Counted from the first letter of the stretch, positions 1 to 9,352 are shown. The stretch is DNA of 64,000 nt from CANJIV01 sp046330225 (GCA_046330225.1 JAXLTD010000003.1:62001-126000); one strand, 5' to 3'. Notes: a model not told the origin generated them from the letters alone. Numbers and translations: made by a program.

Positions 1-1317
1 GTGCCGGCGAACTCGACGCTGACCTTCCGGGTGAAGCTCGACCCGCGCAACCTCCCGGATGGCGTCACGCCCGGCGGTGCCCAGGGCCGGTGGGTCTTCC
101 ACTGCCACATCTTCTTCCACGCCGAGACCGGCATGATCGCCGAGGTCGTCGTGACGAGCCCGACGGGCAAGGAGCGGCCGAACGTCAACGTCGACGCCGC
201 TTCAACGACCGCCAAGCAGGGCGCGACGGCCAGCGCCACGGGCACCTTCCAGGACCCGAACGGCGAGGCCGTGGCGCTGAGCTCGTCGGTGGGCACGGTC
301 ACCAAGTCCGGCGCCGGCACGTGGTCGTGGTCCTTCCCGACCGGATCGGCGCCCAGCCAGGTCGTCTACGTCACCGCGACGAACGCGAGCGGGCTGAAGT
401 CGCAGATCCCGTTCCAGCTCAACGTCACGAACACGCCGCCGATCCTGAACCTCCCCGGGCCGAAGACGGTCGCGTACGGCGATCCGCTCGGCTTCAAGGT
501 GTCCGCGACCGACGCGGACGCGACGGACAAGATCGCGCTGACCGCCACCGGGCTGCCGAAGTCCCTGAAGCTCAAGGACAACGGCAACCGCACCGGCACG
601 GTTTCGGGCACGGTCGTGGCCGCGGCAAAGGCCTACACGGCGACGTTCGCCGCCAACGACGGGCGCAATCCGCCGGTCACCCGGACGATCAAGATCACGG
701 TCACGCCGCTCGGGATCGCCGCCGGCACCCGGATCCGGCTCGTCCGGCGCGCCATCACGACCGGGTGCCGCGTGGACAAGGGCTCGCTGAAGTCCTGCAG
801 CATCTCCGTGTTCCGCGGCAGCCGCCGCGTCGGGCGCGGTTCGGTGACGCTGCGGCGGACCGGCAAGCGGACGGCCGCGCTGCGGATCGCCCTCGACGCG
901 ACGACGCGGCGCTTCGTGGCCGGGTCGCTGGGCGGCGTCACCGTCCAGCTGCGCGCCACGGCCAAGCGCTTTGGCTCGGGCAAGACGCTGACCGTCCGCA
1001 AGACGACGAAGGTCGTGGCGCCGAGCGTCACCGCTCGGCCGAAGTTCGCCAGCTTCGCGGCCGGCGGGACGAAGCTGAACGCCCGCGCGACGGCCTTCCT
1101 CGGGTCGGTCGCGCGGACGGTCGGGAGCGCCAAGCGGATCGTCTGCACGGGCCATCCGGATGCCGGCCTCAGCCGGTCGAAGGCGACGTCGCAGGCCCGC
1201 AGCCGGGCGGCGTCCGCGTGCGCCCGGCTGCGCCGGGCTGGCCTGAAGTCGGCCTTCCGCACGGCGGCCGCGCTGCGGCCCGCCGGGCAGCGGATCGAGA
1301 TCACCGTCCAGCGCTGA
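1..1317 (+). CDS. Multicopper oxidase, C-terminal part (5' end outside window), with Ig-like and OmpA-like tail
   Basis: The frame is open from the first base, so the gene almost certainly begins before the window; the GTG at base 1 is not a credible start. The motif HCHIFFHAETGM at residues 34-45 is the C-terminal copper signature of multicopper oxidases (His-Cys-His of the trinuclear/type 1 sites, then His and the axial Met). After it come a Pro/Thr-rich stretch and Ig/cadherin-like beta segments (about residues 60-235). A basic region follows, and the last ~90 residues resemble an OmpA-like fold (GHPDAGLSRSKA, then a helix and a G-R-IEITV end). Multicopper oxidases oxidise Cu(I), metals or phenols outside the membrane. 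The convergent CopC-CopD gene supports a role in copper handling. The OmpA-like tail is an unusual attachment that I infer from pattern only. Confidence 0.8.
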   Translation: MPANSTLTFRVKLDPRNLPDGVTPGGAQGRWVFHCHIFFHAETGMIAEVVVTSPTGKERPNVNVDAASTTAKQGATASATGTFQDPNGEAVALSSSVGTVTKSGAGTWSWSFPTGSAPSQVVYVTATNASGLKSQIPFQLNVTNTPPILNLPGPKTVAYGDPLGFKVSATDADATDKIALTATGLPKSLKLKDNGNRTGTVSGTVVAAAKAYTATFAANDGRNPPVTRTIKITVTPLGIAAGTRIRLVRRAITTGCRVDKGSLKSCSISVFRGSRRVGRGSVTLRRTGKRTAALRIALDATTRRFVAGSLGGVTVQLRATAKRFGSGKTLTVRKTTKVVAPSVTARPKFASFAAGGTKLNARATAFLGSVARTVGSAKRIVCTGHPDAGLSRSKATSQARSRAASACARLRRAGLKSAFRTAAALRPAGQRIEITVQR

Positions 1318-1337
1318 CGCCGGTCCCGGCGGCGTCA
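1315..1337. terminator. Bidirectional hairpin joining two convergent stop codons
   Basis: A perfect 8-bp inverted repeat (TGACGCCG ... CGGCGTCA, 7-nt loop) begins with the TGA of the multicopper oxidase and ends with the TGA, on the other strand, of the CopC-CopD gene. It is the only DNA between the two genes, so it could serve both as a terminator. There is no T-run. Confidence 0.5.
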
Positions 1338-3338
1338 GCCGCCGGGGATGACGACGTCGAACACGCCGCGGCGGCGCGCGCCGTCGGGTGAGTGCGCCGT
1401 CACGGCGATCTCGTTGTGACCGGCAGCCAGCACGATCGGCGCCACGAACGTGCCCGGCCCGCGCCGCCGCACCGGCGCATCGCGGACGGGCCCGCCCGTC
1501 GGGCGCGTGGTGACGACCAGCGAGGTCACCGGCTCCTCGCTCTCGATGGCGCCGAGCACGATCACGGTGAGCACGCTCGGGCCGGGCCGCGCCGGGCGCG
1601 GGGAGACGTAGATGTAGCCGTCGGCGCCGAAGTTCCCGAGCTGCATCGTGTACTTCGGCGGCTGCCCGGGCGTGCGCTGCACCGTGACGAAGTGCCTCGG
1701 CCCGGCCACGTCGACGCTCAGCGCCACCGTCGCGGCCTCGGCGCCCCGCTGGACCAGCGCGACGATGCGCCACCGGCCGTCGAAGGCGAGGTTGGCCCCC
1801 GTGCCGGCATATGTCCCGCCTCCGGCGTCCCGCAGCGCCAGCGTCGTGGCCGCCACGCCGGGGTCGTCGAGCGGCGTGAAGCGCAGGCGCACGCTGGCGC
1901 CGGTGACGGCGTCGCCGCTGTCGTAGTCCTGCACCCGGAGCGTGAAGCGGTTGGGGCCGGGCTGCTCGGAGGGCGCCGAGAGCTTGACGCGGACCGTCGT
2001 TCCGAAGTCCGCGCCGGACGCCGAGAGGCCGGGCGGGCTGGAGCTCAGGCCGGACACCGGCGGCGCGAGCGCCCCGAGCACGGCGGCGGCAGCCAGGGCG
2101 GCGGCGGCCAGGCCGAGCTCGGCGCGGGACGTGCGGCGCAGCGGCTGCAGGTCGGTGCCGGCCGCGGGCACGTTGCGGCGCCGGTTGCGCCAGGCCAGCG
2201 CCGCGATGCCGGCGAGCAGGAGGATCTTCACGCTGATCGCGCGGCCGTAGCCCGTGCCGGCGAGGTCGCTCCAGGCGCTGAGCTCGTCGGCGGTCCGCAC
2301 GGTGCCGGTGACGACGACCGCCGCGAGCCCGGCGGCCGCGGCGACGCCGAACCGCCGGACTTGGGCCGCCGTCTCGGCCGAGGGGGCGCCCCGCGTCCCG
2401 AGCAGCAGCGCCGCCAGGCCGCCGAGCCAGATCCCCGCCGCGGCCAGATGCGCGGCCTGGGCGGCCACAGTCAGTGCGTGCGGCCACGGCCCGGCGGCCG
2501 CGTGGCCGTTCGCGGCGTGAACGATGGCGGCGCCCAGGGCCGCGAGCCCGGCCACGCCGAGGGCCGCCCGCAGGCGGCGGGGCGAGCGCCAGGCGGCGAG
2601 GAGGGCGGCGCCGGCGACGGCCAGCGCGACCGCGCGCCACACCAAGGCAGCGCCCACCGGCGTGCCGAGCAGGTCCCCGACCGAGGAGCCGGCGGCCTGG
2701 CGCTGGGCGGCACCGAGCAGGAGCAGTCCCGCCGCCGCAGCGGCCCAGCCGCCCGCCCCGAGGGCCAGCGCCGACCGGCCCGGCCCGCCGAACCGGCCGA
2801 CGGCTGCCGCCGCGGCGCCGATCAGGAGGACCAGCCCGGTCAGGAACAGCCAGCGGGCCGCGATCTCGAGGCCCGACGCCGAGGAGTCCGCCACGGCGCT
2901 CTGGGCCGCGCCGCGGCCTGGGGCGACGCCGACCCCGAACGCGAAGCTGCCGCGGCTGGCGTGGCCGTCGACCGCGGACACCGACCGCCATTGGACCGTG
3001 TACACGCCCCGGCCGGACGCCCGCAGGGGGACGACGAGCGCGCGGGGATCGGCCGGTGCGGGCCGGGCCGGGCCGCCGGCCGCTGCCGCGCCGCCCGGGC
3101 CGAGGACCTGCACGTCCGACAGCGACGGCTCGGGCGCCTCCGAGAACGTGAGGCGCACGGCGGCGGGGGCGGCGCCGAGCGTGGCCCCGGCGGCGGGGTC
3201 GGAGCGGACCAGGCCGGCGTGGGCGGCCGCGTCGGGCGCCGCCGCCCCGAGGGCGACCGCCAGCGCCGCGGCGGACGCGGCCGCCGCCCGCGCGCCGGCG
3301 CGTCCGGCCCGGCGGACTCCGCGGGCCCCGCCGGTCAC
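1335..3338 (-). CDS. CopC-CopD fusion copper-resistance membrane protein
   Basis: The chosen start is GTG at 3338, which overlaps the stop of the upstream gene as GTGA; the open frame runs further upstream but only across that gene. After a signal peptide the mature protein would begin near HAGLVRSDPAAG (residue 40), the typical CopC N-terminus with its copper-binding His, followed by the LTFSEAPEP strand. Several hydrophobic helices at about residues 165-430 match CopD, the membrane partner thought to move copper inward. The last ~230 residues are two beta-rich extracellular segments (YtkA-like by pattern). CopC and CopD are often separate proteins; fused forms are known in actinobacteria. 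The neighbours are a multicopper oxidase and an exported protein with an N-terminal His, consistent with one copper-homeostasis locus. Confidence 0.85.
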   Translation of the reverse strand: MTGGARGVRRAGRAGARAAAASAAALAVALGAAAPDAAAHAGLVRSDPAAGATLGAAPAAVRLTFSEAPEPSLSDVQVLGPGGAAAAGGPARPAPADPRALVVPLRASGRGVYTVQWRSVSAVDGHASRGSFAFGVGVAPGRGAAQSAVADSSASGLEIAARWLFLTGLVLLIGAAAAAVGRFGGPGRSALALGAGGWAAAAAGLLLLGAAQRQAAGSSVGDLLGTPVGAALVWRAVALAVAGAALLAAWRSPRRLRAALGVAGLAALGAAIVHAANGHAAAGPWPHALTVAAQAAHLAAAGIWLGGLAALLLGTRGAPSAETAAQVRRFGVAAAAGLAAVVVTGTVRTADELSAWSDLAGTGYGRAISVKILLLAGIAALAWRNRRRNVPAAGTDLQPLRRTSRAELGLAAAALAAAAVLGALAPPVSGLSSSPPGLSASGADFGTTVRVKLSAPSEQPGPNRFTLRVQDYDSGDAVTGASVRLRFTPLDDPGVAATTLALRDAGGGTYAGTGANLAFDGRWRIVALVQRGAEAATVALSVDVAGPRHFVTVQRTPGQPPKYTMQLGNFGADGYIYVSPRPARPGPSVLTVIVLGAIESEEPVTSLVVTTRPTGGPVRDAPVRRRGPGTFVAPIVLAAGHNEIAVTAHSPDGARRRGVFDVVIPGG

Positions 3339-3961
3339 CCGGCGCGCTTCCGGCGGCCACGCCAGGCGAGCCCCGCTGCCCCAGCCAGGGCAAGCCCCGC
3401 GACACACAGCGCCGCGACGGCGACCCGCTTCGCGCTCTGGGCCGAACCGGCGGCCCGCTCGGCTCGCGGCAGCTCGCGCTCGACGCGCTGGGCCAGCTCG
3501 CCCGAGGACGGCGCCTTCACCGGGAACTGGACCTCCGAGGCCGGCGTCACGCAGTCGAAGGTGCGCTCCGAGCAGGCGGCCCGGACGTCGATCGCCCGGC
3601 CGCCGAGTGTGCCGGTCACGTGGAAGGCGTAGGCGCCCGGTCGCGTCGGCACCAGGACGGCGCGGAAGCGCCCGGGCGACTCAGCGGCCACGAGCGGGAG
3701 GGTCGTGCGCGCGGCGCCGAAGGACACCTCGACCTGCAGATCCGCCCGGTCTCCGGCGGCCGGGCCGCCGGAGGCCTGCGTGACGCCGACGTCGACGAAG
3801 TTCTCGGACCCGCTGATCGCCGGCTCGCGGCCCCAGCCCAGCTCGACCCGGTAGGGGCCGGAGGAACGCGTCACGTGGGCGCCGGCGGCGGGCGCAGCGG
3901 CCAGTGCCGCCGCGGCGGCGGCGACGGCGGCAGCGGCGATGCGGCGGCGTGCGCCCGGCAT
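3335..3961 (-). CDS. Exported, membrane-anchored protein of the copper locus
   Basis: 208 residues. An Ala-rich signal peptide ends at about residue 28 and is followed by AHVTRSSGPYRVELGWG, so the mature protein could expose an N-terminal His, as CopC and YcnI-like copper proteins do. A beta-rich domain contains two Cys (RAACSERTFDC) that may form a disulfide. Near the C-terminus are a short charged helix and one transmembrane segment followed by WRGRRKRAG, a typical stop-transfer tail. The ATG at 3961 has a GAGGGA about 10 nt upstream. It is first in a two-gene unit and overlaps the CopC-CopD start by four bases. An inverted repeat TCACG-TT-CGTGA lies at 3975-3986 just before it and could be an operator. 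A role in copper binding is inferred from position and N-terminus; I cannot assign a family with certainty. Confidence 0.7.
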   Translation of the reverse strand: MPGARRRIAAAAVAAAAAALAAAPAAGAHVTRSSGPYRVELGWGREPAISGSENFVDVGVTQASGGPAAGDRADLQVEVSFGAARTTLPLVAAESPGRFRAVLVPTRPGAYAFHVTGTLGGRAIDVRAACSERTFDCVTPASEVQFPVKAPSSGELAQRVERELPRAERAAGSAQSAKRVAVAALCVAGLALAGAAGLAWRGRRKRAG

Positions 3962-4129
3962 TCGATCCCATCCCTCACGTTCGTGACGCTGGGCAGCGCG
4001 GGAGCGCGCCCAGCGCCGAATCTACCGGCGCCGCCCGCCGGGCGGGACCGGCCCGGCAGGCCGGAGCCGACAATCGGCGCGGCGCAGGCGCTGCCGCACG
4101 CCCCAGCGCCAGCGGATAACGTGGCGCGC

Positions 4130-4147
4130 GCGCCGCCCGGGCGGCGC
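4130..4147. promoter_or_regulatory. 18-nt perfect palindrome in 5' region of the secreted hydrolase gene
   Basis: GCGCCGCCCGGGCGGCGC is self-complementary over all 18 bases and sits 35 nt before the TTG start at 4183, just after a possible -10 (GATAAC at 4114-4119). It could be an operator or an mRNA hairpin; the high GC content makes chance palindromes more likely. Confidence 0.3.
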
Positions 4148-4182
4148 CGATCCATTCGAGCCGCCGAGCAGGAGAGAGTCCG

Positions 4183-6342
4183 TTGCGCCTTCGCATCCCC
4201 GTCGCCGCCGCCGTCGCGGCCCTGGCCAGCCTCGCCGTGCCCGCCGCCGCGGGCGCCGCGCCGATCACGGTCAAGCTCACTCCGAACGCCGACCGCTGCG
4301 AGTTCCTCGCCGCAGCGGGCGGGCGCTGCCTGCTGCCGTTCCCCAGCGACTGGTACACGGTGGCCGACACGCGCACCGCCACGGGCCGGCGCCTGAACTT
4401 CAAGCGGGCCTCGATGCCGAGCAACGTCGACGGGGTCCGCATCGATCCCCGCGAGTGGAACCGCAACGACGGCTTCTCGCCCGGCCAGCCCGTCACCGTG
4501 AAGGTCCCGGGCCTCGACACGCCCGCCGCGTTCACGCGCACGGCGCCCGTCCCGATCGGCGACATGAAGCAGTACGCCCGCAGCGGCGCACCGGTCGTGG
4601 TGATCGACACCGTCACCCACCGGCGCCACCTCATCTGGACCGAACTCGACGCCACCGCCGGCACGGCGGCGAACACCTCGCTCATCATCCGGCCGGGCCG
4701 CAACTGGGTGGAGGGCCGCCGCTACGTCGTCGCGCTGCGCCGGCTCAAGACCGCAGCCGGAGCGACCATCGCCGCCCCGCCGGCCTTCCGGGCCTACCGG
4801 GACGGGCGGATCACCCGCCAGCGGATCGTCGAGTCCCGCCGGGCGCGGATGGAGCGGATCTTCAAGGACCTCAAGCGGGCCGGCATCGGCCGCTCCGACC
4901 TCTACCTCGCCTGGGACTTCACGGTCGCCAGCGGGCGGAACCTGTCCGAGCGCATGCTCGGCATCCGCGACAAGGCGTTCGCGGCGCTGGGCGACCGCAA
5001 GCTCGCCGACCGCAAGCTCGCCGGTCGCGCGCCCACGTTCGCGATCGACCCGCCGTCGGCCACGTTCAAGGACGAGGACGGCACGTGGACCTACGCGCCG
5101 TGCGATCCCGACGGATGCAAGGACGGCCAGGACGACAAGGTCTTTCGCCGCGTGACCGGCACCGTGACGGTGCCCTGCTACCTGAACCAGGCGGCCTGCC
5201 CGCCGGGCGCGCGGTTCAACTACGCCAAGCCCGGCGACACCGTGCCGAGCCAGAAGGCCGGGAACGTCTACCAGGCGCGCTTTGCCTGCAAGATCCCGCG
5301 CGCCTCGCTCAACGGGCCGGCCCGCACCGGCAACCGCGCCGCGATCTACGGCCACGGGCTGCTTGGCGACATCGGCGAGCTCAACCAGGGCCAGATCGCC
5401 GGCATGATCTTCGAGCACGGCTTCGTCTACTGCGCGACGAACGAGATCGGCATGGCGGGCGAGGACGTCCCCAACGCGGTGGCGATCCTCAAGGACCTCT
5501 CGAAGTTCCCGTCGCTGGCCGACCGCGTGCAGCAGGGCTGGCTGAACGAGCTGTTCCTCGCCCGGGCGATGATCCACCCGGCCGGATTCACGTCCAACGC
5601 GCTGTTCCGCGACGGCGGCCAGGCCGACATCGACACGAAGCCCGGCCGCGCCTACTACGACGGCAACTCGCAGGGCGGCATCATGGGCGGCGGCGTCCTG
5701 GCGGTCTCGCCGGACATCGACCGCGGAGCGCTCGGCGTGCCGGGCATGAACTACTCGACGCTGCTGCAGCGCTCGGTGGACTTCAACACCTACGCCTCGA
5801 TCCTCTACGCCGCCTATCCGGACACCGAGGAGCGGCAGGTCTACCTCTCGCTGATCCAGATGCTGTGGGACCGCGCGGAGGCCAACGGCTACGCCCAGCA
5901 CATGACCGCGGATCCGTACGCGAACACGCCGTCACATCTCGCGCTGCTGCAGGTGGCGTTCGGCGATCACCAGGTCAGCGACTACGCCGCCCGCGTCGAG
6001 GCCCGCACGATCGGCGCGCGGCTCTACACCCCGCCGCTGTCGGCAGGCCGCTCGCTGGACCGCGACCCGTTCTACGGGATCGCGCGGATCACCCGCTACC
6101 CGTATGCCGGCTCGGCGATCACGTTCTTCGACTCGGGCCCGATTCGGGACGGCGGCGCGGCGGGGACCGGCCCCTCGCCGCAGTCCAACGTGCCCAACGA
6201 CCAAGGCGACGACCCGCACGAGCTGCCCCGCCGGACGGTGCAAGGGCGCGCGCAGAAGAGCGCGTTCCTGTCGCCCGGGGGGAAGGTCATCCAGGCCTGC
6301 GGGTCCGCGCCGTGCTTCTCGGGGGGCTGGGCCGGGCCGTAG
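4183..6342 (+). CDS. Secreted alpha/beta-hydrolase-like (lipase/esterase-type) protein
   Basis: 719 residues. The TTG start is favoured because an AGGAGAGA ribosome site lies just upstream (4169-4176) and the protein then opens with a clean signal peptide (basic start, Ala/Val core, AGA-AP cleavage region). The motif DGNSQGGIMGGG places a nucleophile-elbow G-N-S-Q-G at about residue 494-498, with the candidate nucleophile Ser near residue 496. An upstream GHGLLGDIGE at about residue 390 fits the oxyanion-hole region of alpha/beta hydrolases. The N-terminal 350 residues carry several Cys and resemble large secreted lipase-like proteins of actinobacteria. The substrate is unknown. It is transcribed away from the copper operon and has no obvious operon partner. 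Confidence 0.65.
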   Translation: MRLRIPVAAAVAALASLAVPAAAGAAPITVKLTPNADRCEFLAAAGGRCLLPFPSDWYTVADTRTATGRRLNFKRASMPSNVDGVRIDPREWNRNDGFSPGQPVTVKVPGLDTPAAFTRTAPVPIGDMKQYARSGAPVVVIDTVTHRRHLIWTELDATAGTAANTSLIIRPGRNWVEGRRYVVALRRLKTAAGATIAAPPAFRAYRDGRITRQRIVESRRARMERIFKDLKRAGIGRSDLYLAWDFTVASGRNLSERMLGIRDKAFAALGDRKLADRKLAGRAPTFAIDPPSATFKDEDGTWTYAPCDPDGCKDGQDDKVFRRVTGTVTVPCYLNQAACPPGARFNYAKPGDTVPSQKAGNVYQARFACKIPRASLNGPARTGNRAAIYGHGLLGDIGELNQGQIAGMIFEHGFVYCATNEIGMAGEDVPNAVAILKDLSKFPSLADRVQQGWLNELFLARAMIHPAGFTSNALFRDGGQADIDTKPGRAYYDGNSQGGIMGGGVLAVSPDIDRGALGVPGMNYSTLLQRSVDFNTYASILYAAYPDTEERQVYLSLIQMLWDRAEANGYAQHMTADPYANTPSHLALLQVAFGDHQVSDYAARVEARTIGARLYTPPLSAGRSLDRDPFYGIARITRYPYAGSAITFFDSGPIRDGGAAGTGPSPQSNVPNDQGDDPHELPRRTVQGRAQKSAFLSPGGKVIQACGSAPCFSGGWAGP

Positions 6343-6370
6343 GCGGCGGCCCGGCGTGGCGCGCCGGCGC

Positions 6371-6399
6371 TTGACCTGAGGCTCCGGGAGGTGTGGAGT
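6371..6399 (+). promoter_or_regulatory. Possible sigma-70-type promoter
   Basis: TTGACC at 6371-6376 is close to the -35 consensus; 17 bp later TGGAGT (6394-6399) is a weak -10. It lies in the 127-bp gap before the PAS-GGDEF-EAL gene. Confidence 0.3.
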
Positions 6400-6469
6400 A
6401 GGGCGCGAGGCCGGCAGGGAACGCCGCCGCGCCGCTCGCGATGCCCGAGCCGCCACCCCCCACGGAGCC

Positions 6470-9343
6470 GTGACGCATCCGCCGGAGATCCCGCCGGCAG
6501 AGCTGCCCGTGCGCCGCCGGGAGTCCGACGCGCGCCTGGAGCGCACGTCGGAGCTCCTGCGGGTCGCCGAGGCGATGGGCCGCATCGGGGGCTGGGAGGC
6601 CGACCTCGAGGCCGGCACGCTGTTCTGGACCGACGAGACCTACCGGATCCACGATCTCTCGCCGGAGGAGTACCTGCCCACGCTCGAGAGCGCGGTGCGG
6701 TTCTTCGCGCCCGAGTCGATCCCGGTGATCACCGAGGCGTTTCGCACGACGGTGAAGACCGGGACGGGCTACGACCTCGAGCTGCGGCTCATCACGGCGA
6801 CGGGACGGCGCATCTGGGTCCGCACCACGTGCACCACGGTGCGGAAGAACGGGCGGACCCTGAAGGTCCGCGGCGCGTTCCAGGACGTCACCGACCGCAA
6901 GGAGGCTGAGCTGGCGCTGCGGCAGAGCGAGGAGCGCCTCGCGGTGGCCGTGCGCGGCGCGAAGGCCGGGCTGTGGGACTGGGACATCGGCGAGAACATC
7001 CACTTCGCGCCGGGCTTCCGTGATCTCCTGGGCTATAGCGCCGACGAGTTCCCCGACCGCCTGTCGGCGTTCCTCGGTGCGCTGCATCCCAACGACCTGC
7101 CGATCGTCGGGGGCGTCTTCCAGGCCGCCCTGCGGTCCCCTGACGTTCCGTTCGAGGTCGAGTACCGCCTGCGGACGAAGGCCGGGCGCTGGATCTGGTG
7201 CCACGCCCGCGGCGAGCTGCTGCGGGACGAGAGCAGCCGGGTGTACCGCCTCGCGGGCTCGACGATCGACATCACCGAGCGCCGGGAGGCCCAGCGGCGC
7301 CTCGAGCGCACGACCGAGCTGCTAAACGCCACCCAGTCGATGGCCCAGATCGGCGGGTGGGAGATCGACCCGGTCGCCGGCACGGTGTTCTGGACCGACG
7401 AGACCTACCGCATCCACGACACCTCGCCCGCCGAGTACACGCCGACCGTCGAGTCGGCGATCGAGTTCTACGCGCCCGAGTCGGTGCCGATCATCACCGA
7501 GGCGGTGCAGGCCGCCCTCGAGCATGGCCAGAACTTCGACCTCGAGCTCGAGCTGATCACGGCGCGGGGGCGGCGCATCTGGGTCCGCGCCTCGAGCTCG
7601 ATCGTGATGCGCGACGGGCGCCCCGCGGTGGTGCGCGGGGCGCTCCAGGACGTCACCGAGCGCAAGCGGGCAGAGCGGTCGCTGTCGGAGACGCGCCAGC
7701 AGCTCGAGTCGCTGATCGGCAACGTCGCCGGCGTGCTCTACCGCTGCCTCGACGACGCCGACTGGACGATGGTCTTCGTCAGCGACGAGATCGAGGCCTT
7801 CAGCGGCCGGCCGGCGGCGGAGTTCCTCGCGCCGGGCGGGCCCGGGATCCTGGCCATCACCCACCCCGAGGACCGCGAGCGGGTCCAGGCCACGATCAAC
7901 GAGGCGACGCGCGCGGGCCGGCCCTACACCGTCGAGTTCCGCATCCAGGACACGTCGGGGGCCGAGCGGTGGGTCCTCGATCGCGGACAGGGCTTCCTCA
8001 CCGAGCCGGGCGGGCGGCGCTACTACGACGGCGTCTTCGTCGACATCACCGAGCGCAAGGCCGCCGAGCAGGGCTTGCAGTTCCTGGCCGACCACGACCC
8101 CCTCACGGGCCTGTGGAATCGCCGCCGGCTGTCCGAGGAGGTCGAGCGCCGGTCGGCCGAGGCGGACCGCTACGGCACGCGGGCGGCGCTGCTGGTGGGC
8201 GACCTCGACGACTTCAAGCTCATCAACGACTCGCTGGGCCATGTGATCGGCGACGAGTTCATCCGCAGCGTCGCCGGCGTCCTCTCCCGGGGCCGGCGCG
8301 ACACCGACATGCTCTTCCGGATGGGCGGGGACGAGTTCGCGGCGGTCCTGCCGAGCACGTCGCTGGAGGAGGCCGTCCAGGTGGCGGAGGGGATGTGCCG
8401 CGCCGTCAAGGGGCACGTCGCCTGGCCCGGCGGATCCCCGGTGTCGCTGACCGTGAGCATCGGAGCCGTGGCGATCGACCGCGCCAGTCCGGGTGCAGCC
8501 GACGCGCTGCTGGCTGCCGCGGACCTGGCGATGTACCGGGCCAAGCGGCTCGGCGGCGACCGCGTGGCTGTCGCGAAGCCCGAGGCGGACCGCCGCGAGG
8601 CCCATGCGGCGCTGGACTGGGCGCAGCGGCTGCGCCAGGCGCTCGCGGGGGACCGCTTCGAGCTCTACGCCCAGCCGATCTTCGAGGTCGGGTCCGGCGT
8701 GCTGGTGCGGCGTGAGGTCCTCATCCGGCTGCGGGACGGCGGCGAGCTGCTGATGCCCTCGGGCTTCGTCCGCATGGCCGAGCGCCACGGGCTCAGCGGC
8801 GAGCTGGACCGCTGGGTCATCGGCCGCGCGCTGGCCTGGATGGCCTCGCCGGCGGGCGCGGCCGAGCATCTCGCGATCAACATCGCGGGTCCGTCGCTGG
8901 ACGACCGCGACCTCCTGGAGTTCGTGGCCGCCCAGATCGCCGCGTTCCGGCTCGACCCGGCCCGGCTGAGCTTCGAGATCACCGAGACCGCGGCGATCAG
9001 CGACCTCACCGCCGCCGGCCGGTTCGTCGAGGGCGTGCGGACGATCGGGGCGCGCGTGGGCCTCGACGACTTCGGCAGCGGCTTCGGCTCCTTCACCTAT
9101 CTCAAGCACCTGCCGGTCGACTACCTCAAGATCGACGCCGCCTTCGTGCAGGACGCGGTGCGCGACATCGCCGACCGGACCGTGATCAAGGCGATCGTCG
9201 ACGTGGCGCGCGGCCTCGGCATCGCGACGGTGGCCGAGCACGTCGACTCGGGCGCCAAGCTGGAGATCCTCACGCGCCTCGGGGTGAACTTCGTTCAGGG
9301 ATTTCACCTCGGCCGCCCCGAGCCGCTGCGGCCGGCCGACTGA
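6470..9343 (+). CDS. Four-PAS GGDEF-EAL cyclic-di-GMP signalling protein
   Basis: 957 residues with no predicted membrane segment. Order: PAS1 (about 30-145), PAS2 (150-270), PAS3 (275-400), PAS4 (405-530), each ending in a DVTER/DITER-type PAC motif, then GGDEF (545-700) and EAL (705-957). The diguanylate cyclase motif RMGGDEF is intact near residue 619. In the phosphodiesterase domain the signature reads EVL instead of EAL (about residue 748). The other metal and catalytic positions are present: FEITET, DDFGSG, YLKID, VAEHVD and VQGFHLGRP. The protein could therefore make or break c-di-GMP under control of its PAS sensors. PAS1 and PAS3 are near-duplicates. The start is the GTG at 6470, just after ACGGAG. 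Confidence 0.93.
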   Translation: MTHPPEIPPAELPVRRRESDARLERTSELLRVAEAMGRIGGWEADLEAGTLFWTDETYRIHDLSPEEYLPTLESAVRFFAPESIPVITEAFRTTVKTGTGYDLELRLITATGRRIWVRTTCTTVRKNGRTLKVRGAFQDVTDRKEAELALRQSEERLAVAVRGAKAGLWDWDIGENIHFAPGFRDLLGYSADEFPDRLSAFLGALHPNDLPIVGGVFQAALRSPDVPFEVEYRLRTKAGRWIWCHARGELLRDESSRVYRLAGSTIDITERREAQRRLERTTELLNATQSMAQIGGWEIDPVAGTVFWTDETYRIHDTSPAEYTPTVESAIEFYAPESVPIITEAVQAALEHGQNFDLELELITARGRRIWVRASSSIVMRDGRPAVVRGALQDVTERKRAERSLSETRQQLESLIGNVAGVLYRCLDDADWTMVFVSDEIEAFSGRPAAEFLAPGGPGILAITHPEDRERVQATINEATRAGRPYTVEFRIQDTSGAERWVLDRGQGFLTEPGGRRYYDGVFVDITERKAAEQGLQFLADHDPLTGLWNRRRLSEEVERRSAEADRYGTRAALLVGDLDDFKLINDSLGHVIGDEFIRSVAGVLSRGRRDTDMLFRMGGDEFAAVLPSTSLEEAVQVAEGMCRAVKGHVAWPGGSPVSLTVSIGAVAIDRASPGAADALLAAADLAMYRAKRLGGDRVAVAKPEADRREAHAALDWAQRLRQALAGDRFELYAQPIFEVGSGVLVRREVLIRLRDGGELLMPSGFVRMAERHGLSGELDRWVIGRALAWMASPAGAAEHLAINIAGPSLDDRDLLEFVAAQIAAFRLDPARLSFEITETAAISDLTAAGRFVEGVRTIGARVGLDDFGSGFGSFTYLKHLPVDYLKIDAAFVQDAVRDIADRTVIKAIVDVARGLGIATVAEHVDSGAKLEILTRLGVNFVQGFHLGRPEPLRPAD
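6536..7674 (+). repeat. Internal duplication of a PAS-PAC module
   Basis: The segments 6536-6910 and 7296-7674 encode closely similar PAS domains. Both contain IGGWE, a shared FWTDETYRIHD, YAPES/FAPES, RRIWVR, and a QDVT end followed by a DRKEAE or ERKRAE linker. The PAS2 domain between them is unrelated at this level, so the duplication appears to have copied one PAS unit around another. Confidence 0.8.
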
Positions 9344-9352
9344 GCCCGGCTG

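Noticed and set aside
202..3405. Very long open frame on the minus strand
   Set aside because: It is Arg/Pro/Gly-rich shadow sequence crossing the multicopper oxidase and the CopC-CopD gene, typical of antisense frames in GC-rich DNA.
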